From assembly GCA_041586735.1 (NCBI GenBank), contig JBFGZQ010000013.1, forward strand, positions 44,571-108,570: a stretch of DNA of 64,000 bases, given 5' to 3'. Positions 16,673-24,661 of the stretch are shown here, piece by piece. Origin of the DNA: Motiliproteus sp041586735. GTDB lineage: Bacteria > Pseudomonadota > Gammaproteobacteria > Pseudomonadales > Balneatricaceae. Position numbers and translations under genes: made by a program. Below the pieces are notes generated by a model. That model was not told the origin of the DNA, did no database searches, and was given only the letters and a program-made list of their open reading frames with translations. How positions within the stretch are numbered: position 1 is the first letter of the stretch; every line of letters starts with the position of its first letter.

Positions 16673-16762
16673 CGCAAGAACAATAGTATCGAAACGTATA
16701 CTTTTTAAGAATGGCCCTCTGGCCTTATCCTTAATGACAATTATGCAGCAGTATTAGATTAC

Positions 16763-16783
16763 ACACCTATGCTGCATAGGTGT
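16763..16783. repeat. Perfect 9-bp inverted repeat
   Basis: ACACCTATG and CATAGGTGT flank a 3-base loop. It directly abuts the left arm of a larger 11-bp inverted repeat (16782-16858), so the two could form adjacent stems in one RNA. Confidence 0.7.
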
Positions 16784-16858
16784 TTAAATCGCCTTAAATC
16801 GATGGTAATAACCACCCTTAGAGGAGAGTATGGGCTGGTGTAGAAAAGCGATTTAAAC
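16782..16858. repeat. 11-bp inverted repeat enclosing a 55-base loop
   Basis: GTTTAAATCGC at 16782-16792 is the exact reverse complement of GCGATTTAAAC at 16848-16858. The interior contains a smaller potential hairpin (GGTAATAACC). The layout suggests a structured RNA or a protein-bound loop; there is no open reading frame. Confidence 0.6.
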
Positions 16859-17087
16859 ATTGTTACGCAAGGCTATAGCATGCCTAGCACAATGACTAAT
16901 GCTTATCTCCAGCAAGGAAGAGTCAGTAGCTATACCCTAATAGCGCCAGACTATGAGTGCGTGTCATGGATGTAGCAAGGGGGCTACTTTAGCAATGTAT
17001 TATTTTATTTGTTATGCATTTTGCATTCACTGGTTTGGGTGTTAAGGGAAAGGGTTAGGTGGTGGAGGGTATGTATGTCGATAGCAT

Positions 17088-17144
17088 CTACGTTCCAGTA
17101 ACTAGCGGAGTAACTACCCAAGTAACTACGTTCCAGTAACTAGC
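17088..17144 (+). repeat. 19-bp direct repeat, two copies
   Basis: The 19-bp unit starting CTACGTTCCAG and ending TAACTAGC occurs at 17088-17106 and 17126-17144, 38 bp apart, with further AGTAACTA copies between. It lies immediately before the 12-bp tandem array. Confidence 0.85.
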
Positions 17145-17149
17145 AAAAT

Positions 17150-17209
17150 AACCATCAAATTAACCATCAAATTAACCATCAAATTAACCATCAAATTAAC
17201 TAACAAATT
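17150..17209 (+). repeat. 12-bp tandem repeat array
   Basis: Four perfect consecutive copies of AACCATCAAATT (17150-17197) are followed by a diverged fifth copy (AACTAACAAATT, 17198-17209) and a partial sixth. The arrangement looks like iterons, as bound by replication initiators, but no initiator gene is present in the element. Confidence 0.9.
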
Positions 17210-17390
17210 AACTATAAAAACCGAGTGTGGGAGGGGGGTGCGGGTAGCATTAGAGACACTCTACGCGTACATTTTTTGATCAATTTCTTTGTAACTTGTT
17301 GAAGTTACTAACTATTTTTTAGCAAAGTCCACGTAAATGGCCTACTATAAATCAATGACTTACGAGCGTCTCAAAATGGCCTAAAAATCG

Positions 17391-17462
17391 CCTCAAAAAC
17401 GACCTCAAAAACGACCTCGAAAACGATGATTCTGAGGGGTGTTTTTCGGGCTGTTTTTGTGA
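17391..17462. repeat. 12-bp repeats folding into a long imperfect hairpin
   Basis: CCTCAAAAACGA occurs at 17391-17402 and 17403-17414, with CCTCGAAAACGA at 17415-17426 and a diverged copy just before. The next 35 bases contain two GTTTTT-centred segments roughly complementary to two of the repeats, so transcripts could fold into a 25-bp imperfect stem. Confidence 0.65.
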
Positions 17463-17869
17463 GCAAAATACCCTCGTCAGTGACCTCCGTGGTGTGAACT
17501 ACCTTTTGATATCGGTGCATGTGCTGTATGGGCGTTTTAAGCACTTTTAAGAGGGGTCTGAGTCGTACCTATACAAACGGGTAGGGTAACGTCAAACCAC
17601 GGTTTAAATGTCAACTGAGGGGCCTTAAAGGCACTTCTACGGTGGTAGATATCACTAGGGTCTTACTCTCTCGTAATTTTAGAGCACGAGTCTTAAACCC
17701 ACCTTGATTACCACCATTATATTTTGGTGTATTAGTCTAGAGTGATCAAGCAAAGAGGTTGTTAAGCGAATAGCTTAGACAGTAATAGCGCTCACCACTA
17801 GGCTAGACTGTCATATCTAATGATTCCTATCTAATCTGGCAGCAATTACCTTAATGTTTTTGATGCATT

Positions 17870-19534
17870 TCAGGGGGTGAATGATTTGATTGCAACCGAG
17901 AGGTCTTTGCTAGCCAAGCTAATTGCTTTAGCCTCCTCATACAGGTCTTTAGTATCGGCTTCTATTGATGCTGCATCAGCATACCGAGGGCTATCTATCC
18001 CTTCATCTTCGCAAACATCCTTTCCAACGGAACCGGCATACCAGAAAAACCAGTGACCGTCTTTGAGAGTTATGACGTATGTGTCTGGAGAATGAACTTC
18101 CAGCCTACCTAGATATGAAAGAACGAACTGCCTTAGCCTTACCCTATCAGACCTAAGATCGTCATAGACGTATCGTGCCTCGCTAAAGCTAAGTAACTGC
18201 TTCGACTCAACCTCCAAGCCTTGCAGCTCGTCTTCTAGCAAGGCTCTTTGATTGGCTGCATCCTCGGCAACTAGCTTAGCTTTTTCACTAAGTGAGGCAG
18301 AGGTACTAAAATACTGTTCCGCCGCTTTATCCTCGCGTTGCTTCAACTCCTCGATCTTAAATTTCAATGATTCAATCGTATCCGCTGTTTCTCCCGTCCA
18401 ATCGGTTCCCTGATTGCGTAAAGATCGCAACATTCCTCTAACCACTTCCATTTCTAATCGCAGATACGGTACCCAAGGCAAAGAACACCCATTTTTAGCT
18501 AAACGCCCCGAGCACACCACGTAGCACACCCATTTCACACCAGACTTCACCCGCCTATAGTGAAGAGGGCAACCACATTCATTACAGTAAATTTTCCGCT
18601 GAAAAACGTTTGCCGAATCCTGGCTATTACCCGTCCGACCTTTGTTCAGCCTATTCTGCTTTGAGATCTGTTTGATTCTTGAGTGCTGCTCCATAGTTAT
18701 GATCGCAGGATAGAAACCATCTATGGGCGGCAACTCCTTACCCTCTAACCCCCTATGCGGGATGTACTGACCTGCTAGTGACGGGTTAAGCATAATTTTT
18801 CGAACAGCCCCTTTACTCCAAGAGGTAGGATTGCGCTCACCAGTCTCCCTGTTAATCCTGCCATAACCAAACGTAGGAACACTTTCTGCGTTTAAAACAT
18901 TAGTGATATGTACAGCCCCCTTACCCTGATTCAGGTAAAGATCGACCATACGCTCAACCACAGCTTTACGCTCTGGGTTAAAGACCCAGTTGTTCTGTTC
19001 GTCCAGATCAAGCCACTTAGGAGCTATACCACGATGCTTTTTCTTTCCCTCTCGGATGGCCTTATGAGCCTTCTGAGCACGGTCTGACTTAGTAGCACTC
19101 TCATCATATGCTCTTTGCATCGAGGCTATTGCCATGAAGAGTAAGCCAGGATTTATTGAGATTGTTTCTCTACTGTAACTTGTTGGCTCACCGATCAGAG
19201 TGGTGATAATCACTCCAGCTTGAACGATCTGAGTGAACTGGGAGAATGCATTCAACACCTCCTCACGTGACAACCTATCAAGTGACTCTGATAAAAGGAT
19301 GCAAGGGGTCTTGATCCTCCCAGCGTTCAAGCAATCTAAGAACACCCCTAATCGACCGTTTACACTGTTATCCCCGTGATAACCACTAAGACCTAAGTCA
19401 ACATAACGCTCGGGATCAATCAGGGTAAGGTTATAATTGTCTGCATACTCAACAGCTCGTTCAATTTGACGCTGAATACCGCCACCAAGCCGCTGCTTAT
19501 CGCTACTGATACGGGCGTAAAGGTACGCGTCCAT
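17870..19534 (-). CDS. Large serine recombinase (integrase of the ettA element)
   Basis: Probable integrase. The N-terminal catalytic domain begins MDAYLYARISSDKQ with nucleophile Ser10 and includes LLSESLDRLSREEV. The recombinase domain follows (about residues 165-275, with NPSLAGQY). A zinc ribbon is visible at CNECGCPLHY plus a later Cys pair near residues 350-375. A coiled-coil insertion (EELKQREDKAAEQ onward, about 390-450) and a C-terminal region complete the family layout. At 554 residues it is full length. Its ATG lies about 50 bp from attR, the usual place for such an integrase. Large serine recombinases need only short attachment sites, matching the 8-bp core seen here. Excision would also need a directionality factor, not identified. 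Confidence 0.93.
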   Translation of the reverse strand: MDAYLYARISSDKQRLGGGIQRQIERAVEYADNYNLTLIDPERYVDLGLSGYHGDNSVNGRLGVFLDCLNAGRIKTPCILLSESLDRLSREEVLNAFSQFTQIVQAGVIITTLIGEPTSYSRETISINPGLLFMAIASMQRAYDESATKSDRAQKAHKAIREGKKKHRGIAPKWLDLDEQNNWVFNPERKAVVERMVDLYLNQGKGAVHITNVLNAESVPTFGYGRINRETGERNPTSWSKGAVRKIMLNPSLAGQYIPHRGLEGKELPPIDGFYPAIITMEQHSRIKQISKQNRLNKGRTGNSQDSANVFQRKIYCNECGCPLHYRRVKSGVKWVCYVVCSGRLAKNGCSLPWVPYLRLEMEVVRGMLRSLRNQGTDWTGETADTIESLKFKIEELKQREDKAAEQYFSTSASLSEKAKLVAEDAANQRALLEDELQGLEVESKQLLSFSEARYVYDDLRSDRVRLRQFVLSYLGRLEVHSPDTYVITLKDGHWFFWYAGSVGKDVCEDEGIDSPRYADAASIEADTKDLYEEAKAISLASKDLSVAIKSFTP

Positions 19535-19584
19535 AACTCACTCTCCCCAGAAGATGAGATAGACAATAGCATGTTAGAATGTAT

Positions 19585-19592
19585 AACTACAG
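19585..19592 (+). other. attR core of the ettA-integrated element (probable)
   Basis: Second copy of AACTACAG. To its right lies the native ettA 3' end; to its left, element sequence leading into the integrase gene. Joining the left flank of attL with the right flank of attR restores an uninterrupted ettA frame, which supports the assignment. Confidence 0.65.
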
Positions 19593-19671
19593 CGAGTACG
19601 AAGCCGACCTCGTGACTCGTATCGGCGACACCACGCCACACCGGGTCAAATACAAAAAGATCGACGCGTAA
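19585..19671 (+). pseudogene. ettA: Displaced native 3' end of ettA
   Basis: Twenty-eight codons and a TAA stop, from NYSEYEADLVTR to HRVKYKKIDA, encode the end of EttA but have no start or body. The GC-rich codon use matches the chromosome, unlike the copy now attached to ettA. It is the fragment cut off by integration of the element, and the terminator at 19695 follows it. Confidence 0.92.
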
Positions 19672-19694
19672 CCACCCGCACATCCGCATCCACA

Positions 19695-19726
19695 GGGCGC
19701 TAACACACTATATAGCGCCCTTTTTT
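19695..19726 (+). terminator. Native ettA terminator
   Basis: Perfect 8-bp stem (GGGCGCTA / TAGCGCCC) with a 10-base loop followed by TTTTTT. It lies 23 bp after the displaced ettA stop and now has no gene to serve. Confidence 0.85.
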
Positions 19727-19865
19727 ATCTCTGAGCCATCGTCCTGCGTTCTTATGTACCACGACCTATTGCGTACCACCACCTCAAGTTCAGCCACCCC
19801 CATCTGAGCCCGCTCCAGGCATAGGCTGCTATACCTTGAGATAAGGATACAGATGGATTCGAGCA

Positions 19866-21122
19866 ATGGAACACAGCCTGCAGCATCTACTGTTACTAGG
19901 ATCGGCACTGGCAATCGGCCTGCTCATCGGCGTTGAACGCGGCTGGAGCTCTCGCGACCTTGCAGACGGCAAGCGTATGGCAGGACTGCGGACATTTGGG
20001 CTGACCGGCTTGCTTGGCGGACTATCAGGCCTGCTGACCCAGCTGCTCGGTGAGCTTATTCTCGCCACCGGGCTTGCAGCCATCGCCGCGCTAGTCATCA
20101 CCGCCTATCTGAGTAACAGACGTTACAGCGCCAACATTAGCGCCACCACCCATGTCGCCATGCTCACCACATTTTTACTCGGTGCCTTAGCAGGACTGGA
20201 TCAGGTAATCATCGCCGCCGCCTGCGCGGTGATCACCACGCTACTACTGCGCTGCAAACGCTTTCTACATCGGCTACTACTGCAATTATCCCAACCCGAA
20301 CTCAACGCCGGGCTTCAGCTGCTCATTATCTCTCTGGTGCTATTACCGGTCTTGCCAAATAAGGGCTACGGCCCCTGGCAAGCACTAAACCCCTATGAGA
20401 TCTGGTGGATGGTAGTCCTGATCGCAGCAATCTCTTTTATCGGCTACTTTTTGATCAGAATAATGGGCGCCCAGCGTGGTATTTTAATGACCGGGCTCGC
20501 AGGCGGGCTGCTTTCATCAACCGCATTGACGCTGCAGTTATCAAGGCTCGCATACGCCCATCCTGCCCTACAACGCCCGTGCTCTGTCGGTATATTAACG
20601 GCATGCGGAGTGATGTTTATTCGGGTAACGCTGATAGCGGGACTGATCAATCCAGCACTGATCATTAAACTTTATATCCCAATGATCACCATGTCAGCGG
20701 TAGTTTTTAGCTGCGCCACGCTCATTTTCCTTCAAGAAAAGAGCACAACCAGCGCCAACCCCGCTCCGTCAAGAAACCCCCTGGAGCTCGCACCCGCACT
20801 GGTATTTGGCTTGCTGTTAGCGGCAGTCGCTCTGCTAAGCCAGGCGATGCGCGAATGGATGGGAGACGCTGGTATTCTGCTACTGGCGGCAGCCTCGGGA
20901 ATCGCCGATGTCGATGCAATCAACCTCACCCTCTCCAGAATGGCAAAAAGCGACATCCAACTAGAGACTGCAACTCAGGGAATCATTCTGGCAAGTGCGT
21001 CCAACACCCTACTCAAAGGCGGACTCGCTGTGTTTTCTGGAGGAGTGATCATGATTCGCTGGATAACGCTGCCACTACTGCTAGCAGCGATCAGCGGCTT
21101 GCTGTGCATCTGGCTACAATGA
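19866..21122 (+). CDS. MgtC/SapB-DUF4010 family membrane protein
   Basis: Predicted inner-membrane protein of 418 residues, almost entirely hydrophobic, with about 11 to 12 membrane segments. The N-terminal third resembles the MgtC/SapB domain: LLLLGSALAIGLLIGVERGW and GLRTFGLTGLLGGL are typical. The remainder matches the DUF4010 half, with GLLSSTALTLQLSRLA and the closing SNTLLKGGLAVFSGG. The transported or sensed substrate is unknown for this two-domain family; MgtC itself is linked to magnesium and phosphate homeostasis, but that cannot be carried over. It is a single-gene unit just past the native ettA terminator. Confidence 0.85.
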   Translation: MEHSLQHLLLLGSALAIGLLIGVERGWSSRDLADGKRMAGLRTFGLTGLLGGLSGLLTQLLGELILATGLAAIAALVITAYLSNRRYSANISATTHVAMLTTFLLGALAGLDQVIIAAACAVITTLLLRCKRFLHRLLLQLSQPELNAGLQLLIISLVLLPVLPNKGYGPWQALNPYEIWWMVVLIAAISFIGYFLIRIMGAQRGILMTGLAGGLLSSTALTLQLSRLAYAHPALQRPCSVGILTACGVMFIRVTLIAGLINPALIIKLYIPMITMSAVVFSCATLIFLQEKSTTSANPAPSRNPLELAPALVFGLLLAAVALLSQAMREWMGDAGILLLAAASGIADVDAINLTLSRMAKSDIQLETATQGIILASASNTLLKGGLAVFSGGVIMIRWITLPLLLAAISGLLCIWLQ

Positions 21123-21202
21123 TGCATACAGCATTCGACTGAAGACAGCCAACACCATCGAACAGAAGCCTGCTCTATGAGCCAGACAGCGCCACGCAGA
21201 GA

Positions 21203-22060
21203 CTAATCGATCTCAACAGCACTGCGAATGCGCTCTTGACGTTCCTGCTCCTCCATAAAGGCTGCCTTGATCTCTTCCAGCACCCCATCCACATCCGCCG
21301 TATGCAGATCTTCCTCAAAGTAACCCGTCAGCTCAACATCGGGATGCAGATCACCACTCTCGTACAGACTCCAGATCTCTTTGGCGTACTGGGTACCGAG
21401 CAACTCAGGTGCGTACTGAGCGTAATAGGCGGTCATGTTATTGACATCCCGCTCCAGCATCCACTGGGCATGGTTATTCCCAGCCGCATCGACAGCCTGT
21501 GGCAGATCGATAATCACCGGACCATAAGAATCCACCAGCACGTTAAACTCTGACAGATCACCGTGCACCAAGCCGGCACAAAGCATACGCACCACATCGC
21601 CAATGACTGCCGCATGATCCTCCACCGCTTGCTCAGCAGACATGGAGACATCATTCAAGCGGGGCGCCACTTGACCCGCATCATCGGTGACCAACTCCAT
21701 CAGCAACACACCGTCAAAACAGCCATAGGGCTGAGGGACGCGCACACCCACCTTCGCCAAGCGATACAGCGCATCGACCTCGGCATTGTGCCAGGCGTCT
21801 TCCTGCTGACTACGACCGAACTTGGAGCCCTTTTCCATCGCCCGAGCCCGCCGACTATTGCGAACCTTGCGGCCTTCTTGGTACTGAACGGCTTGCCTGA
21901 AACTGCGCTTATCCGCTTCCTTATAGACCTTCGCACAGCGAATTTCTGAACCGCAGCGTACGACATAAACCGTCGCTTCTTTACCGCTCATCAGCTGACG
22001 AAGAACTTCATCAATCACACCCTCTTCAACCAAGGGCTGGATTCGTTTAGGAATTTTCAT
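21203..22060 (-). CDS. RIO-type serine/threonine protein kinase
   Basis: Cytoplasmic atypical kinase of the RIO1/RIO3 type. The N-terminal part has GKEATVYVVRCGSEIRCAKVYK (nucleotide loop with the catalytic Lys), the catalytic loop reads GLVHGDLSEFNVLV around residue 165, and the metal-binding Asp lies in VIIDLPQAVD. At 285 residues it matches bacterial RIO proteins. In archaea and eukaryotes RIO kinases act in ribosome maturation; the bacterial role is not established. It is a single gene between DUF4010 (convergent) and the cold-shock gene. Confidence 0.88.
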   Translation of the reverse strand: MKIPKRIQPLVEEGVIDEVLRQLMSGKEATVYVVRCGSEIRCAKVYKEADKRSFRQAVQYQEGRKVRNSRRARAMEKGSKFGRSQQEDAWHNAEVDALYRLAKVGVRVPQPYGCFDGVLLMELVTDDAGQVAPRLNDVSMSAEQAVEDHAAVIGDVVRMLCAGLVHGDLSEFNVLVDSYGPVIIDLPQAVDAAGNNHAQWMLERDVNNMTAYYAQYAPELLGTQYAKEIWSLYESGDLHPDVELTGYFEEDLHTADVDGVLEEIKAAFMEEQERQERIRSAVEID

Positions 22061-22167
22061 GGTATTTATTGGCTTTCAGGCCACGCATAAGGAGTTTACC
22101 GGCATAAGAGAGACTGACACCTAGATGCGAATACAGACTCAGCACCGGTCCCAATCAACCAACCAAC

Positions 22168-22206
22168 AAAAAAGGGCAAGACTGAAAGTCTTACCCTTTT
22201 TTCGCT
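22168..22206 (-). terminator. Intrinsic terminator of the cold-shock gene
   Basis: A stem of about 13 bp (AAGGGCAAGACT with one mismatch) and a 3-base loop followed on the minus strand by a T-run lies 65 bp past the csp stop. Confidence 0.8.
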
Positions 22207-22270
22207 CAACCCCTAATACGGGGGAGATAGGCTGACCTACAAAATAGGCAAGCCAGATAGCAATCTAAAA

Positions 22271-22477
22271 TTAGATAGCTACGATGTTCTCTGCCTGTGG
22301 GCCTTTCTGGCCTTGAGTCACAGTGAACTGTACTTTCTGGCCTTCAACCAGGGTTTTGAAGCCTGAACCAGAGATAGCGCTGAAGTGAGCGAAAACGTCT
22401 GGACCAGACTCTTGCTCGATGAAACCAAAGCCTTTAGCTTCGTTGAACCACTTAACGGTACCAGTAGTTGTAGACAT
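22271..22477 (-). CDS. CspA-family cold-shock protein
   Basis: Single-stranded nucleic acid chaperone of 68 residues. It has the OB-fold RNA-binding motifs KGFGFIEQ (RNP1) and VFAHFSAI (RNP2), plus GTVKWFNEAKG at the start and GPQAENIVAI at the end. It is preceded by a strong promoter and a leader of about 150 bases, the arrangement of cold-inducible csp mRNAs. Which paralogue (CspA, CspE or other) it corresponds to cannot be told. Confidence 0.95.
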   Translation of the reverse strand: MSTTTGTVKWFNEAKGFGFIEQESGPDVFAHFSAISGSGFKTLVEGQKVQFTVTQGQKGPQAENIVAI

Positions 22478-22632
22478 AGTTATTTCCTATAAATCAAGAG
22501 TAATTGGAGCCTCATAACAAGGCTTATTTGCTGGAAGTGTTGCGATTACTTATGAAGAACAGGACGAGGCACTAAAGACAGGACTTCGAAAATCTGCGCA
22601 TAAATATCAGACGTACTTTCAAGCTGTTCTAA

Positions 22633-22660
22633 AGTATATATAGCTCCCCCTCGTTGTCAA
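22633..22660 (-). promoter_or_regulatory. Sigma-70 promoter and long leader of the cold-shock gene
   Basis: On the minus strand TTGACA (22660-22655) and TATACT (22638-22633) are separated by 16 bp, close to consensus. Transcription would begin near 22626, giving a leader of roughly 150 bases before the ATG at 22477. The rest of the 390-bp gap to the next gene (22661-22869) shows no gene. Confidence 0.8.
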
Positions 22661-22869
22661 CACCCATCGCTGTAAATTTCACCTGGCCCGCTGACATAGC
22701 CATTATTTCATAAGTCAACTATCAGCTATGGAGCAACTATAGGCCAACCATAGACTAAGCATCAGTCGCTTGCCGTCCAAGTCACACATGGGTATGGTGC
22801 GAACTCTCCATTATCGCACTCTCGGCCGCACCAACCCCTACAGCCTACTGATCCCGCAAGGAGCACTTG

Positions 22870-23892
22870 ATGCCCAGCTCGCCTTCACGCCATACAACCC
22901 TCAAGCGCCCCTTGGTCTTAGCTGCCGCGCTCATATTCAACTCCGCTGTTGCGGCCGATAGCCCAGTACTTCATTACGACGGCCAGACCTACCAGCAACA
23001 GACCCTACCCGCCGCGGTGCAGACGTCGCTGCATAAGCTGGAGCAACAGCACCATCAACAGCGCCTGGAAGTGTTCAACAACTATGTCGTAAACCGCTAC
23101 GTTCGCGAGCTGGCAGAACAACAAAACAAGCCCTTCCTGCAACTACAACAAGAACTACTCAGCGCCCCTGCGCCCAGCAGCCTGCAGATCGAAGCCTTTT
23201 ACAACGCCAACAGGGCGCGCATCTCCGGCACACTACAACAGGTACAAGACGGGATAGCTGAATACCTCCAACAACAGACGATGCTAGAACAGCAGCGGGC
23301 GCTACTGAGTCAAATTGCTGCTGAAAAAGGCTACCTTGTCGAACTACCCGCATTGCCGATACTTCGCCTGCCTATCGAACTGGCGGGCCACCCCAGCAGA
23401 GGCAACCCCAATGCCAAAATCACCCTGGTAGAGTTTGCCGATTACCAATGCCCGCATTGCAAGGATGCCGGCCCGGTGGTTAAAAAACTGCTGGAGCAGT
23501 ACGGTGAGCAGGTCCGCTTGGTGTTCCGTGACTTCCCCATCAATCAATCCGGTATCTCCCGCACCATCGCCGAGGCCGCCGTCTGCGCCGATCAGCAAGG
23601 GATGTACTGGCCCTTCCACGAACTGGCATTCTCCCGCCAGGCCTACCTTAAATCGGTGACCGCGGAGATGTTAGCGACCGAGCTAGGCATGAATATCGAC
23701 GCCCTCAACAGCTGCCTCAAGACCGGCAAAGCGCAAGCCCAGGTTGCGGCCTCTGCGGACGAAGCCCGAGAGCTCGGCGTCAGCAGCACCCCGACATTTT
23801 TTGTTAACGGCCGCCCGCTACCCCACAGCCACGGGGACCTAGGCACCGATATCAGCGCCTTAATCGATCAAGAGCTCCAAGCCAAGCCCTAG
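22870..23892 (+). CDS. DsbA-family thioredoxin-fold protein, periplasmic
   Basis: Probable periplasmic disulfide oxidoreductase. A signal peptide ends near NSAVAA (about residue 28). An N-terminal helical Gln-rich region (about 40-160) precedes a DsbA-like thioredoxin domain starting at RGNPNAKITLVEFADYQ, with the active site CPHC and the cis-proline segment VSSTPTFFVNG. At 340 residues it is longer than DsbA because of the N-terminal region, as in thioredoxin-domain proteins with a peptidyl-prolyl-isomerase-like front part. The ATG at 22870 has AAGGAG seven bases upstream and is chosen over the TTG at 22867. The substrate is unknown. Confidence 0.85.
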   Translation: MPSSPSRHTTLKRPLVLAAALIFNSAVAADSPVLHYDGQTYQQQTLPAAVQTSLHKLEQQHHQQRLEVFNNYVVNRYVRELAEQQNKPFLQLQQELLSAPAPSSLQIEAFYNANRARISGTLQQVQDGIAEYLQQQTMLEQQRALLSQIAAEKGYLVELPALPILRLPIELAGHPSRGNPNAKITLVEFADYQCPHCKDAGPVVKKLLEQYGEQVRLVFRDFPINQSGISRTIAEAAVCADQQGMYWPFHELAFSRQAYLKSVTAEMLATELGMNIDALNSCLKTGKAQAQVAASADEARELGVSSTPTFFVNGRPLPHSHGDLGTDISALIDQELQAKP

Positions 23893-23996
23893 CCCTTAGG
23901 ATCAGCGCCTCGCCGAGGCGCTGATCTACCCACCGCAGCCGCACTCTGCGTATTCCAAGCCACCCAAACCACCTAATTGAGAAGAGCCTAAACACC

Positions 23997-24512
23997 ATGA
24001 CCCCCGAGCAGCTAGCGTGCATCGAACAGCAATTAGGCCGAACACCCCGCGGACTCGCAGAGATCGCCTTGCAAAGCCCTGACGGCATTCCGATAGTCCT
24101 GAGAATGGAGTCGCTGGTCGATGATGAGCCGTTTCCGACCCTGTACTGGCTCTGCTCTACAGATCTACACCGGGCCATCAGCCGCATCGAAACCGCCGGC
24201 TGGGTCAAGCAGATCGAACAGCAACTGCAGATCGACACCGAGCTTAACGCGCGCTACCAGCAAAATCATCGCGATTACGTGCACAGCCGTGATCACTATA
24301 TGAGCAGCGCACAGCGCCAACGCATTGCCGAGCTAGGATTTTCGCACCTGTTTCAGCGCTATGGTATCGGCGGCATCGCCCAATGGGACAAGGTGCGCTG
24401 CCTGCATATGCAGTACGCCCACTATCTATGCGGAGAGGGTGAAAATAGCAACGTTATTGGCGCACTTATGGAGCAAGAGTTCAGCCTGTCGCGGCTAACC
24501 ATCACCCGCTAG
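23997..24512 (+). CDS. DUF501 domain protein
   Basis: 171 residues with the DUF501 features LGRTPRGLAEIA, a PFPTLYWLCSTDLHRAIS segment and a C-terminal QWDKVRCLHMQYAHYLCG motif. The family is widespread, usually a single cytoplasmic gene; its function is unknown. It follows the DsbA-like gene by about 100 bp in the same direction. Confidence 0.85.
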   Translation: MTPEQLACIEQQLGRTPRGLAEIALQSPDGIPIVLRMESLVDDEPFPTLYWLCSTDLHRAISRIETAGWVKQIEQQLQIDTELNARYQQNHRDYVHSRDHYMSSAQRQRIAELGFSHLFQRYGIGGIAQWDKVRCLHMQYAHYLCGEGENSNVIGALMEQEFSLSRLTITR

Positions 24513-24582
24513 TCCAGCCCCAGCAAGCACTAGCCCTAAACCTGCATGGCCTTAGAGACCGACCCGGCCCAAGAGTTCAGCG

Positions 24583-24645
24583 CTCGATGCATACCGTCCG
24601 GGACATCGCCTCTCCGGCATCCCTGCCTCTCGATGCATACCGTCC
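24583..24645 (+). repeat. 17-bp direct repeat
   Basis: CTCGATGCATACCGTCC occurs at 24583-24599 and 24629-24645, 46 bp apart, between the DUF501 gene and the ferredoxin terminator. No function is apparent. Confidence 0.8.
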
Positions 24646-24661
24646 ATCCCTGGACATAAAA

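Larger units (their letters stand above)
16673..17869. other. 1.2-kb gene-free region of repeats and hairpins between the two recombinase genes
   Basis: No frame over 60 codons and no recognised gene occurs here. It holds a 9-bp perfect hairpin (16763-16783), an 11-bp inverted repeat with a 55-base loop (16782-16792 / 16848-16858), a 19-bp direct repeat (17088-17106 and 17126-17144), 12-bp tandem repeats at 17150-17209 and again at 17391-17426, an 18-base palindrome (17291-17308), and a long imperfect hairpin (17391-17462). Such density suggests a regulatory, replication, transfer or non-coding RNA function, but none can be named from sequence. Confidence 0.6.
13894..19592. mobile_element. 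5.7-kb integrated element in the 3' end of ettA, with a large serine recombinase
   Basis: The element is bounded by an 8-bp repeat and by two alternative ettA 3' ends. The left one (13894-13972) completes the present ettA gene; the right one (19593-19671) is the displaced native end followed by a terminator. The two 79-base ends match at 58 positions but encode 22 of 26 identical residues. Contents in order: terminator, decayed zinc-ribbon ORF, secreted coiled-coil protein, IS5-type transposase fragment, small resolvase, 1.25 kb of repeats and hairpins, and a 554-residue serine integrase whose start lies about 50 bp from the right end. Base composition in 14.1-16.7 kb is clearly more AT-rich than the flanks. 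It may be a small integrative or mobilisable island, or a decayed remnant. Confidence 0.85.

Noticed and set aside
16782..16858. Retron msr-msd
   Set aside because: The inverted repeat is suggestive, but there is no reverse transcriptase in the element and no branching G context to rely on.
17150..17209. CRISPR array reading of the 12-bp repeats
   Set aside because: Units are only 12 bp, contiguous without spacers, and no cas genes are present.
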